Source: Symbiodinium natans
Lineage: Eukaryota > Sar > Dinophyceae > Suessiales > Symbiodiniaceae
Direction: 5' to 3'
Length of the DNA stretch: 64,000 bases
NCBI GenBank assembly: GCA_905221605.1
Contig: CAJNDS010002057.1
Span: 342,513-406,512 of the forward strand
This document shows positions 11,562 to 22,083 of the stretch, in pieces. A model generated the notes under the pieces. It was given only the letters and a program-made list of their open reading frames with translations, was not told where the DNA came from and ran no database searches. A program made the translations under genes and the position numbers. The number at the start of each line of letters is the position of its first letter. Position 1 is the first letter of the stretch.

Positions 11562-11639
11562 CCGGGCCTTCTGGCCATGAGGTGGAACGTGCTTCAGCCC
11601 CCTGGTGGAGGTGCACCAGTGGGCTTTGATATACTTTAG
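11562..11639 (+). CDS. Possible last exon with in-frame stop
   Basis: Reads PGLLAMRWNVLQPPGGGAPV then GFDIL and TAG. Acceptor GCAAG|C. It may be the 3' end of a gene, or an exon whose donor lies just before the stop. Product unknown. Confidence 0.4.
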   Translation, partial: PGLLAMRWNVLQPPGGGAPVGFDIL

Positions 11640-11683
11640 GGCTCGAATAAGGTTTAGGGTTTCGGGTTTCGGGTTTAGGGCTA

Positions 11684-11764
11684 CTGATGGCATTCCCTTA
11701 GGGTCCCTTTGCAATGGCCCCCCCAAACCCTATTCTGATTATTCAGGCCCCTATATTCTGTGGT
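11684..11764 (+). mobile_element. Family D element, copy 1
   Basis: ATGGCATTCCCTTAGGGTCC, then GCAATGGCCCCCCCAAACC and TATTCTGATTATTCAGGCCC. A close relative is at 47238-47332. Short, non-coding, no clear long inverted repeat. Confidence 0.5.
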
Positions 11765-12026
11765 TTGGTGGGTGCCAGTGGTGCCGTGGTGCCAGGGGGT
11801 TCTTTAAGGATTCGGAGCATAAACCTTAGGGTTTGGGGTTTAGGGTTTCAAATGGCCGGAGGCCTTGGGGATTTAGGGTAAGTGGCGAGGGGTCTCGCGG
11901 CAGCATGCCCCGGTATTTGACTCCGACAAACATCTGCCCCCCTGTCCTGTGTAGCCAGAGCCAGAGTGTTCCCCAGACCCCAAACCCCAAAACGACCCCA
12001 AGGCCCCAATTTAAAGCGCTTGGCAG

Positions 12027-12203
12027 GTGGATGCAGCTTTGGGGCAGCATTCCGTACATGGTCTGGTCCGTTTCCTGCTGGCGTTTCATGCGCAGCAAGG
12101 CCGTCGGTTGGCTCTGGTCTTTGAGGAGGAGACCGGGGAAAAGGGGAAATGGGAGTTTACGATCTTTAGGTCGTTTGGAATGTGTACCTGTCCTCTTGGG
12201 TAG
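12027..12203 (+). CDS. Exon of an unrecognised gene, open to a TAG
   Basis: 58 codons from GGCAG|GTGGAT: GLVRFLLAFHAQQGRRLALV followed by FEEETGEKGKWEFTIFRSFG and a stop. The acidic/hydrophobic alternation suggests a beta-rich domain, but nothing was recognised. The true 3' boundary could precede the stop. Confidence 0.55.
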   Translation: MDAALGQHSVHGLVRFLLAFHAQQGRRLALVFEEETGEKGKWEFTIFRSFGMCTCPLG

Positions 12204-12380
12204 ACCCCGATAACCTACCTAAGCCTACACATCCACGCATGAACATGCCAGTCAACTCGTTGTGAGCCAATAAAATGCTATGAGTAGCTTCAGCCGTAGA
12301 GCTTGAACTTAACCTTCGAACCCTGGGCTTACAGCTTGAAGTTCAAAGGCCCTCGAGTCCTGCGTTGCGATTCGTGTAAG

Positions 12381-12706
12381 GTACCAGAAACGGGTCCCAA
12401 TGGTCCCATGGTGCAATCCTCAAGCCCCCACGAGAACCCTGAAACTCGGAATTTCCCAACGGATCGCAAACTCGGCGGGCATGGACACCGTGAGACCATA
12501 CTGCTGTATAACCATGGCGTGGCGTTGCGAACGAGCACCCTGAACCTTGAACCCTGAACCCTAGGGGGCTTGGGACATGCCTGCTTCCACTCGGAGGAGA
12601 TCCTGCTGACCTGGGCTTTGGACATCGGCGGCACCACCCAGGCACCTGTGTCTCCGCACACGGCTTCGGCTTCCCCGAACTCCAGCCCCTGCATGCGGTT
12701 GCAAGT
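12381..12706 (+). CDS. Two exons of an unrecognised gene
   Basis: About 12381-12535 (HENPETRNFPTDRKLGGHGH, then RETILLYNHGVALRTS) and about 12566-12706 (ACFHSEEILLTWALDIGGTT). The opposite strand is also open here, so strand rests on agreement with neighbours and on the AG|GT acceptor at 12380. Confidence 0.45.
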
Positions 12707-12890
12707 AGCCCCCAAACCATTCGCAGATTGTATTGTGTATTTGTTAGGACCGAATTTCCCTAAGTACCCTAAACCCTGAATCGCTTCACCATAAATACCC
12801 TATTTACCCCAAACCCTCAAACGTTTAAGCCTAGATGCCCAAGCCTAATCCTACATGTTGCTGCATATCTTGTGACGGTGGGGACTCCAG

Positions 12891-12948
12891 CGGCATGAAG
12901 GTCTCAGTGGCTGCTTCCCCTTCGGAGTTCGAAGCTCTGGATGACGAG
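12891..12948 (+). CDS. Small exon of an unrecognised gene
   Basis: Reads MKVSVAASPSEFEALDDE and ends GACGAG|GT. Coding may extend left to about 12844 (CCCISCDGGDSSG). A long 9-mer TTTTTAGGG-type array follows in the intron. Confidence 0.5.
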
Positions 12949-12961
12949 GTCTGTGGTTTTG

Positions 12962-13106
12962 GGTTAGGGTTTTTAGGGTTTTTAGGGTTTTTAGGGTTTT
13001 TAGGGTTTTTAGGGTTTTTAGGGTGTTTAGGGTGTTTAGGGTGTTTAGGGTGTTTAGGGTGTTTAGGGTTTTTAGGGTTTTTAGGGTTTAGGGTTCAGGG
13101 TTTAGG
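12962..13106 (+). repeat. Nonamer GGGTTTTTA / GGGTGTTTA array
   Basis: A variant of the telomere unit with two extra bases. Blocks of GGGTTTTTA and GGGTGTTTA units alternate and the array closes with normal GGGTTTA. The frame-matched ORF of FLGFLGCLG repeats is an artefact. Confidence 0.9.
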
Positions 13107-13223
13107 GGGTTGAGGGTCTGTAGGGCTCAGGCTTTGGAGGGCGTGTACAGGCTTTGTAGGATTGAGAGGCCTGTGAACTCCAAAACAAGGAGGCTTTCAG
13201 CATCTTGCCATCCACCTATACAG

Positions 13224-13754
13224 GTGATGTTCAACATCTGAGACGTATTGCTAGGCATCTTTCGTTTCTGCAGGGCGTTTCAAGTGGCCACGGTACCTTA
13301 AACCCGAAAGCCCTAGCGACCCCAAACCAATGAAGCTAAACCAAGCACCAGTCGCTGACTGCCTGTTTTGATGCATTCTGGCAGGGCAGGTGGCGGCGTG
13401 TGAGGTTGCTGAGGAACAGACCTCAAAACGCTGAAGCTTCATCTCAAGGTTGAACTCCGAACTGTGACAAACCTAAAGCCCCAAATCCTGAACCTTAAGC
13501 CCTAAGATGCTGTAAGACCCTGAAGCCCTAAGCCTTGAAGCCCTACAACCCCAAAACCCCCGCAGCCATCAAAACCTGAACCCACAAGCCCCCAAACACT
13601 AAGCCTAAACCCTAAACCCTCAACCCTCAACCCTAAACCCTAAACCCTAAACCCTAAACCCTAAACCCTTGCCAGGTCACCGGATCTGACGAGTCGCTTC
13701 CTCAAGGCGTTGGCAGTCACGGATATGGGCATTCCCATAGTTCCTGTGTTGTAG
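13224..13754 (+). CDS. Three small exons, last with in-frame stop
   Basis: 13224 to about 13271 (DVQHLRRIARHLSFLQG), 13390-13448 (RRVRLLRNRPQNAEASSQ) and 13676-13754 (SPDLTSRFLKALAVTDMGIP then IVPVL and TAG). All have AG|G acceptors. Helical, leucine/arginine-rich; no family recognised. Confidence 0.5.
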
Positions 13755-14051
13755 GACTGTAAAGCCGAACCCCTACAGCATTCCCATAATTCCTGGATTT
13801 TCGGACCCTAACACCGAAGCCCTAAAGCCTAAACCCACATTGGGTCAATTCTCCAGGTTGTTGTCCCTTCGAGGACTGTGGGCGTCCTTTTGCCAATACA
13901 GTCCAGTGTTCACGAACGAACCCTATAAACCTTTCTTGGATTAGTATGAACCTTCTCAGCTCCCTAAGGCTACGACCATTCCCCTAAACCCTAAATACCC
14001 TAAACCCTCAACCCTAAACCTTATAAACCCTAAACCCTAAACCCGTGAGAG

Positions 14052-14150
14052 CAGTACTGCGAAGGAACCCGGCTGGTCGCGCCTTTCGTCAACGACCTCA
14101 ACCAGCTTCCTGAAAGCCCTTACGCTTTGGCTCAGACCGGTTATACTTTC
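14052..14150 (+). CDS. Exon of an unrecognised gene
   Basis: Reads QYCEGTRLVAPFVNDLNQLP then ESPYALAQTGYTF. Strongly protein-like and open throughout. It abuts the family B element that begins at 14151, which probably supplies the following intron. Confidence 0.6.
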
Positions 14151-14290
14151 GGATGTTCCCCCTTGGTAGTGTTTCGGGTTTAGGGTTCAGGGTTTAGGGC
14201 AGCGATTATCGTACCCCCCCCCCCCCCCCCAATTATAATCCCTCTTAAGGACTGGTTTTTTTACAGGGGGGAGGGGGGGCAACATCCCAA
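14151..14290 (+). mobile_element. Family B element with internal telomere-type units and poly-C
   Basis: Left end GGATGTTCCCCCTTGGTAG, right end CTTAAGGACTGG followed by GGGCAACATCCCAAG. Between them lie GGGTTTAGGG-type units and a run of 16 C. The ends match other family B copies. Confidence 0.6.
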
Positions 14291-14639
14291 GTTACACGCC
14301 CCCCAAGCATCGAAGGCGTTTGTTCCTGGAGACCACACGGGTGCGGGCGTGAAGCTAATCCCTTGAGGCTCCATGTGCCTATATTGTATATACTTAGGCG
14401 TTAAAGCGTTAAAGGGGTTCCTATGCAGTAGCTTTAGGGCCCAAGTCTATACTATAATTGGGGGGGGGGGGGTACGATAATCCCTACCCTAAACCCTAAA
14501 CCCTAAACCCTAAACCCTAAACCCTAAACACTGGTAGTATAAGGGGAGCCTTCATGATCGTGTCTAGACACCCGTCAGCCACTCTGCACCCCGGGATCCG
14601 AGGCCTCCTTATCCTGAGAGGCTTGTGCACCCCACCTCG

Positions 14640-15383
14640 GGGGTCGAGTTGCTATTAGGGTTTAGGGTTTAGGGGGTTAGGGTTTAGGGTTTAGGGGGTT
14701 AGGGTTTAGGGTTAGGGTTTAGGGTTTAGGGTTGAGGGTTTAGGGTTTAGGGTTTAGGGTTTAGGGTTTGATACTGTAATATGGAACTAAGGTGCCCCCT
14801 CCACCCTGCCTCCCTCCTCCCTCCCCCCCCCCCCCCCCCCCCTTCCTCTTCCAAAGAAAAATCAGGGGGTAGGGGGTAGCCTTTGCGTCAGCCCTTCAGA
14901 CCCTGCACCCGACACCCTCAGCTGTTCCCTTTCTTAGATACCTTCTTTGTCACAGGCACTTAGTATAGGGGCCTTAAGAATTTGGATAGGGCTTGGGGGG
15001 GGCTCTTATAGCATCATCACTTCGGGACCACAAGGGAACGCCAGTAAACAATTAGTAATTCTTCCGACCCCTATTTGGATCTTTGGGTGCCTACGACCAC
15101 CTCAAAGCCTCTGCCAACTAAGGCTGGATTCGGGTCCCGTCCCACAGCTGCATCAAGGTTTGGTTGAGGGTCTTGGGGTTTGGGGTTTAGGGTTTGGGGT
15201 TTAGGGTTTCGGGTTTGGGGTTTGGGGTTATGGGGCTTGGGGCTGGGGGTGCTCCCGGGTTTAGTGGTTTAGGGGTTTACGGGTTGAAAGGGGGTGAGGG
15301 TTTGAAGGGTTCAGGGTGTAGGGTCAGTTGGTGCAGCTGATTCATTGGCTCGAGCCCTACCAGTGACTTAGTTCAGCACTGAG
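14640..15383. other. Non-coding stretch before the TIR-like gene
   Basis: TTTAGGG array (14656-14770), C-run (about 14823-14842), then G-rich degenerate telomere units (15165-15330). I see no convincing exon. The last 50 bases before 15384 are ordinary sequence and presumably hold the 5' untranslated region. Confidence 0.5.
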
Positions 15384-17136
15384 ATGGAGACCAGAGGCGA
15401 AATGTATTATGCCGGTGAGGCCGAGGCAGATAGTCCCTTCGAGCCAACGACGCTGGGGAAGCCGCTGGCAGAGCAGAGCGCCGTGTCGGACCAGGTTTCG
15501 GAAGAAGACGTCGCTCTTGAGCTAGGGGGACCATCTTTGGAAGATGGAGATCGCCAGGCACTCGTAGATACCCTCACCCGTCTGCAGCCGGTACTGCCGG
15601 ATGTGGTGCGTGGGACCCCTGCATATGTGCCGCTCCGAAGGGGTGGGCGCATTCTGCGAGGCGTCGGCGTCAAGAATAAGGACAAGTTGTATAGCCTCAG
15701 CTACCCCACCACGAGGATTAAGCAGTTCTGGAGCCACAGCTGGCACGGGGCGACGTTCTCAAAGGTGCTGATGCTTCTCGTCATGAACAATGGCCTTCCC
15801 AGCATTTGCATGGGCACTTTGGGGGGAGTCTCCTTCTTCTTCCTCTGGTGGTCCGTTGGCACATCACAGCAGCCAATGTATGCTTATCATGCTTGGGACC
15901 TGATGATCTGCACCACTCTCTTCTCCGTGTGCTGCTGCGCTGCGACCTTGTTCTTCTGGCGCCCACGCCACGCGGTCTTCGTGGACCTGATTTGCATCCA
16001 TCAAGCAGACGAAAGCAAGAAAGTTGCGGGGTTGATCAGCATGCCTGCCATTCTCAAGTCTTGCAGCTCCATTGTCGTTTGTTGGGATTCAAGCTACATG
16101 CGAAGGGCCTGGTGTGTCTGGGTTCGCATAGGAATTTGTGATGTTGAGAAGTCTATGAAGGTGCCTTAGCCGAAGCTCCGAACCCTCCCCACAAGCTCCG
16201 AGCTGAGGCGTTTTCGAGATGGCGGCCTTCATGAAAGCGCATGGAGAGGATGCGAAGCTTCTGATACGACCGACGTTCTTTGGACCTTGCAGCGTTGCCA
16301 CCGTTGCAGGACTGGCAGGTGTTCTGGTGGTGAACATCGCTACCTTCTACTTGACCGAAGGAGCCAGTCCTGATCAAAATGTCGCAGCCACAAACCTCAG
16401 ACTGGCCCTCATACTGCTGGCAGTAACCAGCTTCATGTTTGCTGCAGTGTCTTCTTTTCGCAGGTACTACGTTTCAGTTCAGGAGATGCAGATGCAATTG
16501 AAGGATTTCGCCATTGAGGAGACCTTGGCCCATTGCTGCACTATGAAGCACCAGGACGAAGAAGGAAATCCGATTACGATTTGCGACAAGCAAATCATCA
16601 TCGATTGTATTGTCCATTGGTTCGGATCGACGGACGCCTTCAATCAGAGGGTGAGGGAGAGAATGCAGGTTGCCCTGCTGCCACAGTTGTTGGGCTATCT
16701 CTCTTTCTCGTACTCTTGGATGGTCGCTTGCTGCACTCCTTATGTGTGGGGTTCCATGGTCCCGATCTTGCTCACCGCGCTCGCTGAAGACTGGACTTAC
16801 AGTGCTGACGCAGCATTGCGCGCCATCGCTTGGTGGCTAGGAGGCTTTCCCATTATGGGCATGAGCGTAGTTGCAGTCTCGAAAGTGCTAAGTCGGCCGT
16901 GCTCACGCTCCATCAGCTTCCTGGTCAACTTGATGGCTTCGTCGGTTGTCATGCCCGTCTACATCGGCATTGAGTGGTGGATGGTTATGTGGGAGCGCAT
17001 GTATCCGCTCCCGACAGGGCAAGCTGTGTACGTCGGCTCTTTAGTGTTCGTCGCACTGCTGCTCAACTTCGTGACGTCACGCTGCCAGACTTCGTTTTTA
17101 TTAAAGAATAGACGACCGGCAGAATCCCCTCACTAG
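15384..17136 (+). CDS. Multi-pass membrane protein with TIR/HET-like segment
   Basis: Two exons, 15384-16113 and 16208-17136, split by a 94-base GT-AG intron. They restore a 552-residue protein. Order: acidic N-terminus, two hydrophobic segments (about residues 125-155 and 170-193), a soluble segment with VFVDLICIHQADESKK, SSIVVCWDSSYMRRAWCVFE and MAAFMKAHG, then about seven more hydrophobic segments to the C-terminus. D-x-x-C-I-H-Q resembles the HET-domain core, and S-x-Y-x-R-x-W-C-x-x-E resembles the TIR-domain motif that carries the catalytic glutamate in TIR NADases. Unspliced reading destroys this motif. Start: first ATG of the open frame. Function unproven; membrane location is clear from hydrophobicity. 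No telomere-type repeats interrupt it. Confidence 0.8.
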
Positions 17137-17237
17137 TTCGAGGTATCACACAAATTTACCGCTCAGTTTCAGGGAATCCTCTGCGATGATGACTGCTGAG
17201 TTCTGATATCTCCCAACATCTCGCAACTTCCTTGCAG

Positions 17238-17304
17238 GCACATCAAAACTGATTGTGCGGAGGAGCCAGGAGGTTCATGGGACGGTTGTCCTGCAGGCTT
17301 CGCT
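17238..17304 (+). CDS. Cysteine-rich exon
   Basis: Reads DCAEEPGGSWDGCPAGF. Acceptor TTGCAG|G, donor GCT|GTTTAG from a telomere-type unit; length fits phase 2 in, phase 0 out. First of a long run of Cys-rich exons on this strand. Confidence 0.5.
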
Positions 17305-17402
17305 GTTTAGGGTTCAGGGTTCAGGGTTCAGGGTTTAGCGTTTAGGGTTTAGGGTTCAGGGAAGCCAAAGCAACCTCTTTTGTCCTCGGCGCCGAAATTG
17401 AC

Positions 17403-17514
17403 TTGCCAGACGTGTGGCGTGTTGACTGCGGTTATCTGCGGTGCATCCGTTTTAAGCGTTGCCAGACCTTTGGCATGCTGACTGCGGTGATCTGCGGTGC
17501 ATCCGTTTTAAGCG
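17403..17514 (+). repeat. 56-bp tandem duplication
   Basis: TTGCCAGACNTNTGGC... followed by GACTGCGGT and CTGCGGTGCATCCGTTTTAA occurs twice, starting at 17403 and 17459. The two copies differ at a few positions. The period is not a multiple of three, so it is unlikely to be a coding repeat. Confidence 0.7.
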
Positions 17515-17998
17515 TGGCAAAAGCACTGTGCAAGTCCAAATGTCTAACCCTGAACCCTAAACCTTTGAGCCCCTCCGGGGCAACTTCGAGTATCGCGTCT
17601 TGCGAATCCTTACCCTGGAACCCTTGCCGCCCAAACCTCCAGGACCCGCCTGCTTCTGGCTGTCCTGTGTGTCTTCTGCACCCCCGGTTACCTTAAGTCC
17701 CGAAACCCTTTCCTCCCTTAGCCCTTAGAGCCCTACTAGGATGAGCGATGATGCCCTATAACCCCTTAGAAAGGCCCTTTCTAGGGTTGATGATAGGGAT
17801 GACAAGGCCGAATGACCCATCCTCATAAGCCCTGCTAAGATTCGAGTGTGAATGGGTGCGGGGGTTCTGGGTTTCCGCCAATTGAATCGAACCCCCTGAA
17901 CCTTTCACCCCAACAACCCCCCCCAGGGCATGTTGGTTACAAGGTGCAGTGTTTTGTGTTTAGGAGCTGAGGATCTCTAAAACCGAAACCCGACAGAG

Positions 17999-18068
17999 GA
18001 TGTGAGCAGCACTTACGGTGGTGGGAGCGGCATGGAGGACGTCTTCTCCATCGCAGCGATGCGTCTTG
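17999..18068 (+). CDS. Exon of the Cys-rich gene region
   Basis: Reads DVSSTYGGGSGMEDVFSIAA then MRL. Acceptor ACAGAG|G, donor CTTG|GC. Confidence 0.5.
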
Positions 18069-18311
18069 GCTTGTGGTTTAGTTTGTGGTTTTTGGGTTCA
18101 GGGTAACCCAACTTTGGATTCCTGGAAGTCTAGAGCGACGGAACAACAGAACATGGCAAAACATGGCAAGCTCCCAGGTGATGTGCACTCCGGAAAGGCC
18201 CGACAAACCTTCATGACACCCTCAACACCCCAAAAGCGGTATTAGTGTTTGTGGCCTAGGAGCCGATCCCCGAATTGTTGGGTTTAGGGATTAGGGCTTT
18301 TGGGCTTCGGG

Positions 18312-18413
18312 TTGGGATGTTCCCCCTTATACTAGCAGTAGTCCTGAATAGGGAGTATAGTATCGATTGTTTTCATCCCTCTTAAGGACTGCTAGTATAA
18401 GAGGGAACATCCT
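18312..18413 (+). mobile_element. Family B element, copy 2
   Basis: Left TTGGGATGTTCCCCCTTATA, right AAGGACTGCTAGTATAAGAG then GGAACATCC. Long imperfect terminal inverted repeats of about 35 bases. Confidence 0.8.
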
Positions 18414-18478
18414 GAGTGTAGCCCTAAACCCTAAACCCTAAATCCTAGACTCTAAACCCTAAACCCTATTAGGGTCAG

Positions 18479-18587
18479 CTTTGAATGATTTCTCCAAGCC
18501 ACGAGGACCGCGCGACGCCCTCCGGGAGGAGTGCGCATCGAAAGACTGCACCTGGCGGCCTGGCCCATGTCAACCCATCCTAAAGTT
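18479..18587 (+). CDS. Cysteine-rich exon
   Basis: Reads NDFSKPRGPRDALREECASK then DCTWRPGPCQP. Three Cys close together suit an extracellular disulphide module. The 3' edge is approximate. Confidence 0.5.
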
Positions 18588-18941
18588 GTAATTCGGGCTC
18601 TTCAGGGAGGGGTGTTCGTGGGGTTTTACGGGAGCCCTGGGGAGTATGGGGGAGTATTAGGGGACACCCTGCTTACTAACTGAAACGGGCTTCCAAGTAG
18701 AGCCTCTTAAAGGATCAGGGGACTTAGTAAGTGGGGTGATAATTTGCGGTAACTATGCTGATAAACTCTTGATAACCTCAATTACGGCACTGATATCCCT
18801 ACTTACTATAAGTACGCCCGAACTTCCAAGTAGCCCTAAACCCTAAACCCCAAACCTTAAACCCTAAACCCTAAACCCTGAACCCTAAACCCTAAACCCT
18901 AAACCCTAAACCCTAAACCCTAAACCCTCACCCCTGCGTAG

Positions 18942-19014
18942 GCTTTCCGATACGTCCTGCGGGGCTGCGACCCCGGACGAGAGGGCCTCGGAGCGGTGAC
19001 TCGGATGTTCAGTG
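18942..19014 (+). CDS. Exon between inverted telomere-type arrays
   Basis: Reads AFRYVLRGCDPGREGLGAVT then RMF. A CCCTAAA array (18836-18928) precedes it and a TTTAGGG array (19030-19190) follows. Acceptor GTAG|G, donor GTG|GT. Confidence 0.55.
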
Positions 19015-19029
19015 GTCTCCTTGTTAATG

Positions 19030-19190
19030 ATGTTTAGGGTTAGGGTTTAGGGTTTAGGGTTTAGGGTTTAGGGTTTAGGGTTTAGGGTTTAGGGTTTAGG
19101 GTTTAGGGTTTAGGGTTTAGGGTTTAGGGTTAAGGTTAAGGGTTAAGGGTTAAAGGTTAGGGTTTATAGGGTTTAGGGTTAGGGTTTGCG
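19030..19190 (+). repeat. TTTAGGG array
   Basis: About 20 units, the right end decaying into GGTTAAG variants; lies 3' of exon 18942-19014. Confidence 0.9.
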
Positions 19191-19574
19191 GTGGTTTGGG
19201 TAGTTACTGTTCTCCCGCTTAGGGTTTGCGGGTTGGGTAGTTTTAGGGTTCGGGTTTCATCGTTGAAGCTTTATGTAACAAAGAGCCCCTGAGCCCAAAA
19301 TCCTAAACCCCAAATGCGTTTTTCCCTAGGTTACTTGGGAGCCTAGGTGAAGATGTCGGTGGCGCTGCAGCGACTGGCCCTGTTTTTGCAAGTGTTGGTG
19401 CCTGCTTGGGGTGTTTGCTAGAGGCTTTTTTTTTGGGGGGAGGGGGGGGGGGGGTCGGGCAACCAAAGTACCCTAAACCCTAAACCCTAGCAAAAGTAAT
19501 GAGTTCTTGTCAATAGGTGCTTGGCCTTAAATTGGAAGGTTCGTGGGTTCTCATGGGAAGTTTATTCGCAGGGT

Positions 19575-19680
19575 TTTGGGATGTTGCCCCCCCTGATACG
19601 AACAGTCCTTAATAGGGATTAGAGTACCTGACCTATTGTAATCCCGATTAAGGACTGTGAGTATAAATGGGAGCATCCCA
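19575..19680 (+). mobile_element. Family B element, copy 3
   Basis: Left TTTGGGATGTTGCCCCCC with TACGAACAGTCCTTAATAGG; right CCGATTAAGGACTGTGAGTA with GGGAGCATCCCA. The two arms pair over more than 30 bases. Confidence 0.8.
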
Positions 19681-19773
19681 ACCCTAAACCCTAACCCTTA
19701 AACCCTAAACCCTAAACCCTAACCCTAAACCCTAAACCCCAGGTAGGGTGTCACAATACTGCCTTAATGCCAG

Positions 19774-19870
19774 GAGCATGGCCTACAACGTCTCGAACTG
19801 CTCTGCAGTGGGGCCAGCATCCGCATGCCACGTCAGCTGTGCCGAAGGGACACTCCGACGGCATCCTAGG
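19774..19870 (+). CDS. CCP/sushi-like exon
   Basis: Reads MAYNVSNCSAVGPASACHVS then CAEGTLRRHP. The C-x(9)-C-x(3)-C spacing with a following G matches the modules at 22004 and 60365, and resembles complement-control (sushi) repeats of extracellular proteins. N-x-S sites suggest glycosylation. Confidence 0.65.
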
Positions 19871-20187
19871 GTTTGGAGTGCTACACTAAAGAAGATCGTC
19901 TTTTGTTTTCTGATTCCTGACGGCGGCCCCTCCTCCATAGGGTCTCCCCAAATGGAAGCCCATATACCGGGTCCTCGCAGCTCGACGTACAAAGCAGGCC
20001 CAGGCTTGGCGTTCGAGATTCAGAACCTATCCCTTTGTGTTCAGCGAGCTTGTTTTAGGGTTTGGGGTTTTGGGTTAAGGGTTGAGGGTTTAGATTTCAG
20101 GGTATCCCAAACCTAAAAGAGCAGGTACCTTGAAGGGTAGAACTTAGAGCTGCGATGCCGACAGCCGTGAAGAAGCAAGGTCTCAAG

Positions 20188-20246
20188 GCGAGGCCGTGGC
20201 AGAGTGCCCGGAACCAGACGGCTACTTCGCCATAAGTGGCTGTCAG
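20188..20246 (+). CDS. Cysteine-rich exon
   Basis: Reads EAVAECPEPDGYFAISGCQ. Acceptor CAAG|GC, donor CAG|GC. Could supply the C-terminal half of the CCP-like module begun at 19774. Confidence 0.6.
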
Positions 20247-20294
20247 GCGCGTTTCGTTTTTTTGCTTGTTCCACGTGCCTAAATAGCAAAACTA

Positions 20295-20512
20295 CCCTAA
20301 ACCCTAAACCCTATAAACCCTATAAACCCTATAAACCCTACAAACCCTATAAACCCTATAAGCCCTATAAACCCTATAAACCCCATACACCCCATAAACC
20401 CTATAAACCCTATAAACCCCATAAACCCTATAAACCCTATAAACCCCATAAACCCTATAAACCCTATGAACCCCATAAACCCTGTAAACCCTATAAACCC
20501 TGTGAACCCTAA
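20295..20512 (+). repeat. CCCTATAAA nonamer array
   Basis: About 22 nine-base units with sporadic CCCCATAAA and CCCTGTAAA variants. The ORF of KPYKPY repeats over it is an artefact of the nine-base period. Confidence 0.9.
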
Positions 20513-20544
20513 ATGGGCCGATCGACCGGGAGTAGACGGGTTAG

Positions 20545-20617
20545 GGTGTACGGAGGCCTCCTACCGTCGAACCCGCTCATCTCCTGCGACTTCCGTAACA
20601 CCTCCCGAGCCTTCCCA
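20545..20617 (+). CDS. Exon of the Cys-rich gene region
   Basis: Reads VYGGLLPSNPLISCDFRNTS. One Cys, one N-glycosylation sequon. Splice edges approximate. Confidence 0.45.
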
Positions 20618-21160
20618 TTAGGGTTTAGGGTTTAGGGTTTGGGGTTTGGGGTTTAGGGTTGGAGAACACAACGGCCTCAACTTCAAGCCTCAACCTTTGA
20701 GCCTAACACAAGGAAATCCCTAAACCCTAAACACTACCTGCCCACACCCTAAACCCTAAACCCTAAACAAGCTCCAAGCTAGCCACCTCCAGTCTGTACC
20801 CTCGACTCCTTGCACCTTGAGACTACAACCCCTCCAAGCCCCAAACCCCAGACCCCAAACCCCAAACCCCAAACCCTAAACCCTAAACCCTGAACCCAAA
20901 GCCCAAACCTTCAACCTTGCAAGCAAAAACCCAAACCCGAAGCCTGAAAGCCTTGGAAGCCTTTATACTTCACGCCCTGCAAGCCCCAAGGCCCCAAGCT
21001 CTAAACCCCCAAACCCCTACACCCTAAACCTTAAACCCGAAACCTTAAACCCTAAAACCCTAAACCCTAAACCCTAAACCCTAAACCCTAAACCCTAAGC
21101 CCTAAGCCCTAAGCCCTAAACCCTAAACCCTAAACCCGATCCCAAGCTCCCTCTTGGGAG

Positions 21161-21250
21161 GCTCACTGCCTTGCCCTTCCGCGCTACAACCAGGCCACCG
21201 ACCCTGATGGCATCACTGGAGCTGCAGAGGCTCTTCGAGTTCCCGTAAAG
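21161..21250 (+). CDS. Exon of the Cys-rich gene region
   Basis: 30 codons, phase 0: AHCLALPRYNQATDPDGITG then AAEALRVPVK. Acceptor GGGAG|GC, donor AAAG|GG region. Preceded by CCCTAAA and followed by TTTAGGG units. Confidence 0.5.
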
Positions 21251-21544
21251 GGTCTGGGGGTTTGTGGGGTTTAGGGTTTAGGGTTTGGGGTTTAGGGTTT
21301 AGGGTTTAGGATTTGAGGTTTGGGGTTTGGGTCTTAAGCTTACTTATCGGGCATGTAGGAGTAGGATCTTACGGTGTTTTGCAGGGGCTTCGAGGGTTTA
21401 CGGGTCATACAGGGCTTTGTCGGGTCGCAAGGGGTCGTTCAGGGTCCCTAGGGTTGTTCTTGATCCATGGGCGACACGAATTTCTCATGTGGTCGGTCAA
21501 CATGACATTCGTGGGTCAACTTGGCATCTTCCCAAAAATTAACT

Positions 21545-21650
21545 AGGACCCAGAGTAGGCCCTTGTGCCCTTTTTGTTAGGGCTTAGGTTCCCTTACATG
21601 CCCCTTTACGACAACAAAATGCACCCTTTTCATTGCTAGGTTACTCTCGG
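21545..21650 (+). mobile_element. Family A-like element, second subtype copy
   Basis: AGGACCCAGAGTAGGCCC, core GGGCTTAGGTTCCCTTACAT, right part CTAGGTTACTCTCGG. Closest to 8751-8865. Confidence 0.55.
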
Positions 21651-21654
21651 ATCT

Positions 21655-21925
21655 AGTTAATACACTGTCAGTGGAAGGCGTTGGGTGTTGGGTTCAGTGC
21701 CTCATCTCGGCAGAACGCAACAGATCTCTTGCAATAGCAGAAATTGCACAATTACCAACACCGTCTCCTAGCCAGTGTGTAAATTAAAGTAAAAGCTCGA
21801 ACAAGCAGGCCCCCGTCTTTCCTTCCACGACTCTCTTGTTGTGGGCAGAAACGGCCCCAAGCCTGGAATTCTGAGCGCTCTGGAGCCGTGAGGCCTTAAG
21901 CTAAAGCCGCGAAACCGAGACCCTA
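21655..21925. other. No feature recognised
   Basis: Unique sequence without repeats. A few short open stretches, none with splice-like edges that I trust. Confidence 0.4.
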
Positions 21926-22003
21926 GACCCTAAACCCTAAACCCTCTACCCTATACCCTATACCCTAAACCCTAAACCCTAAACCCTAAACCCTAACCCA
22001 AAG

Positions 22004-22083
22004 GTGAGCTGCGCAGAGGGCCTCGTTATCCCCCACGGCGACTCATGCTCGCCGAGCTGCCGGGAGGCCTGTTTTTGTTCAGG
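22004..22083 (+). CDS. CCP/sushi-like exon
   Basis: Reads VSCAEGLVIPHGDSCSPSCR then EACFCSG. Six Cys in 27 residues, with G-x-S-C-x-P-x-C typical of the module repeated through this region. Acceptor AAAG|GT, donor in the telomere-type tract (CAGG|GT). Confidence 0.65.

Noticed and set aside
15806..16141. Alternative 111-residue ORF overlapping the TIR-like gene
   Set aside because: Out-of-frame shadow of the main coding region, without motifs.
20204..20512. ORF with KPYKPY repeats
   Set aside because: Caused by the nine-base period of the CCCTATAAA array, not a protein repeat.
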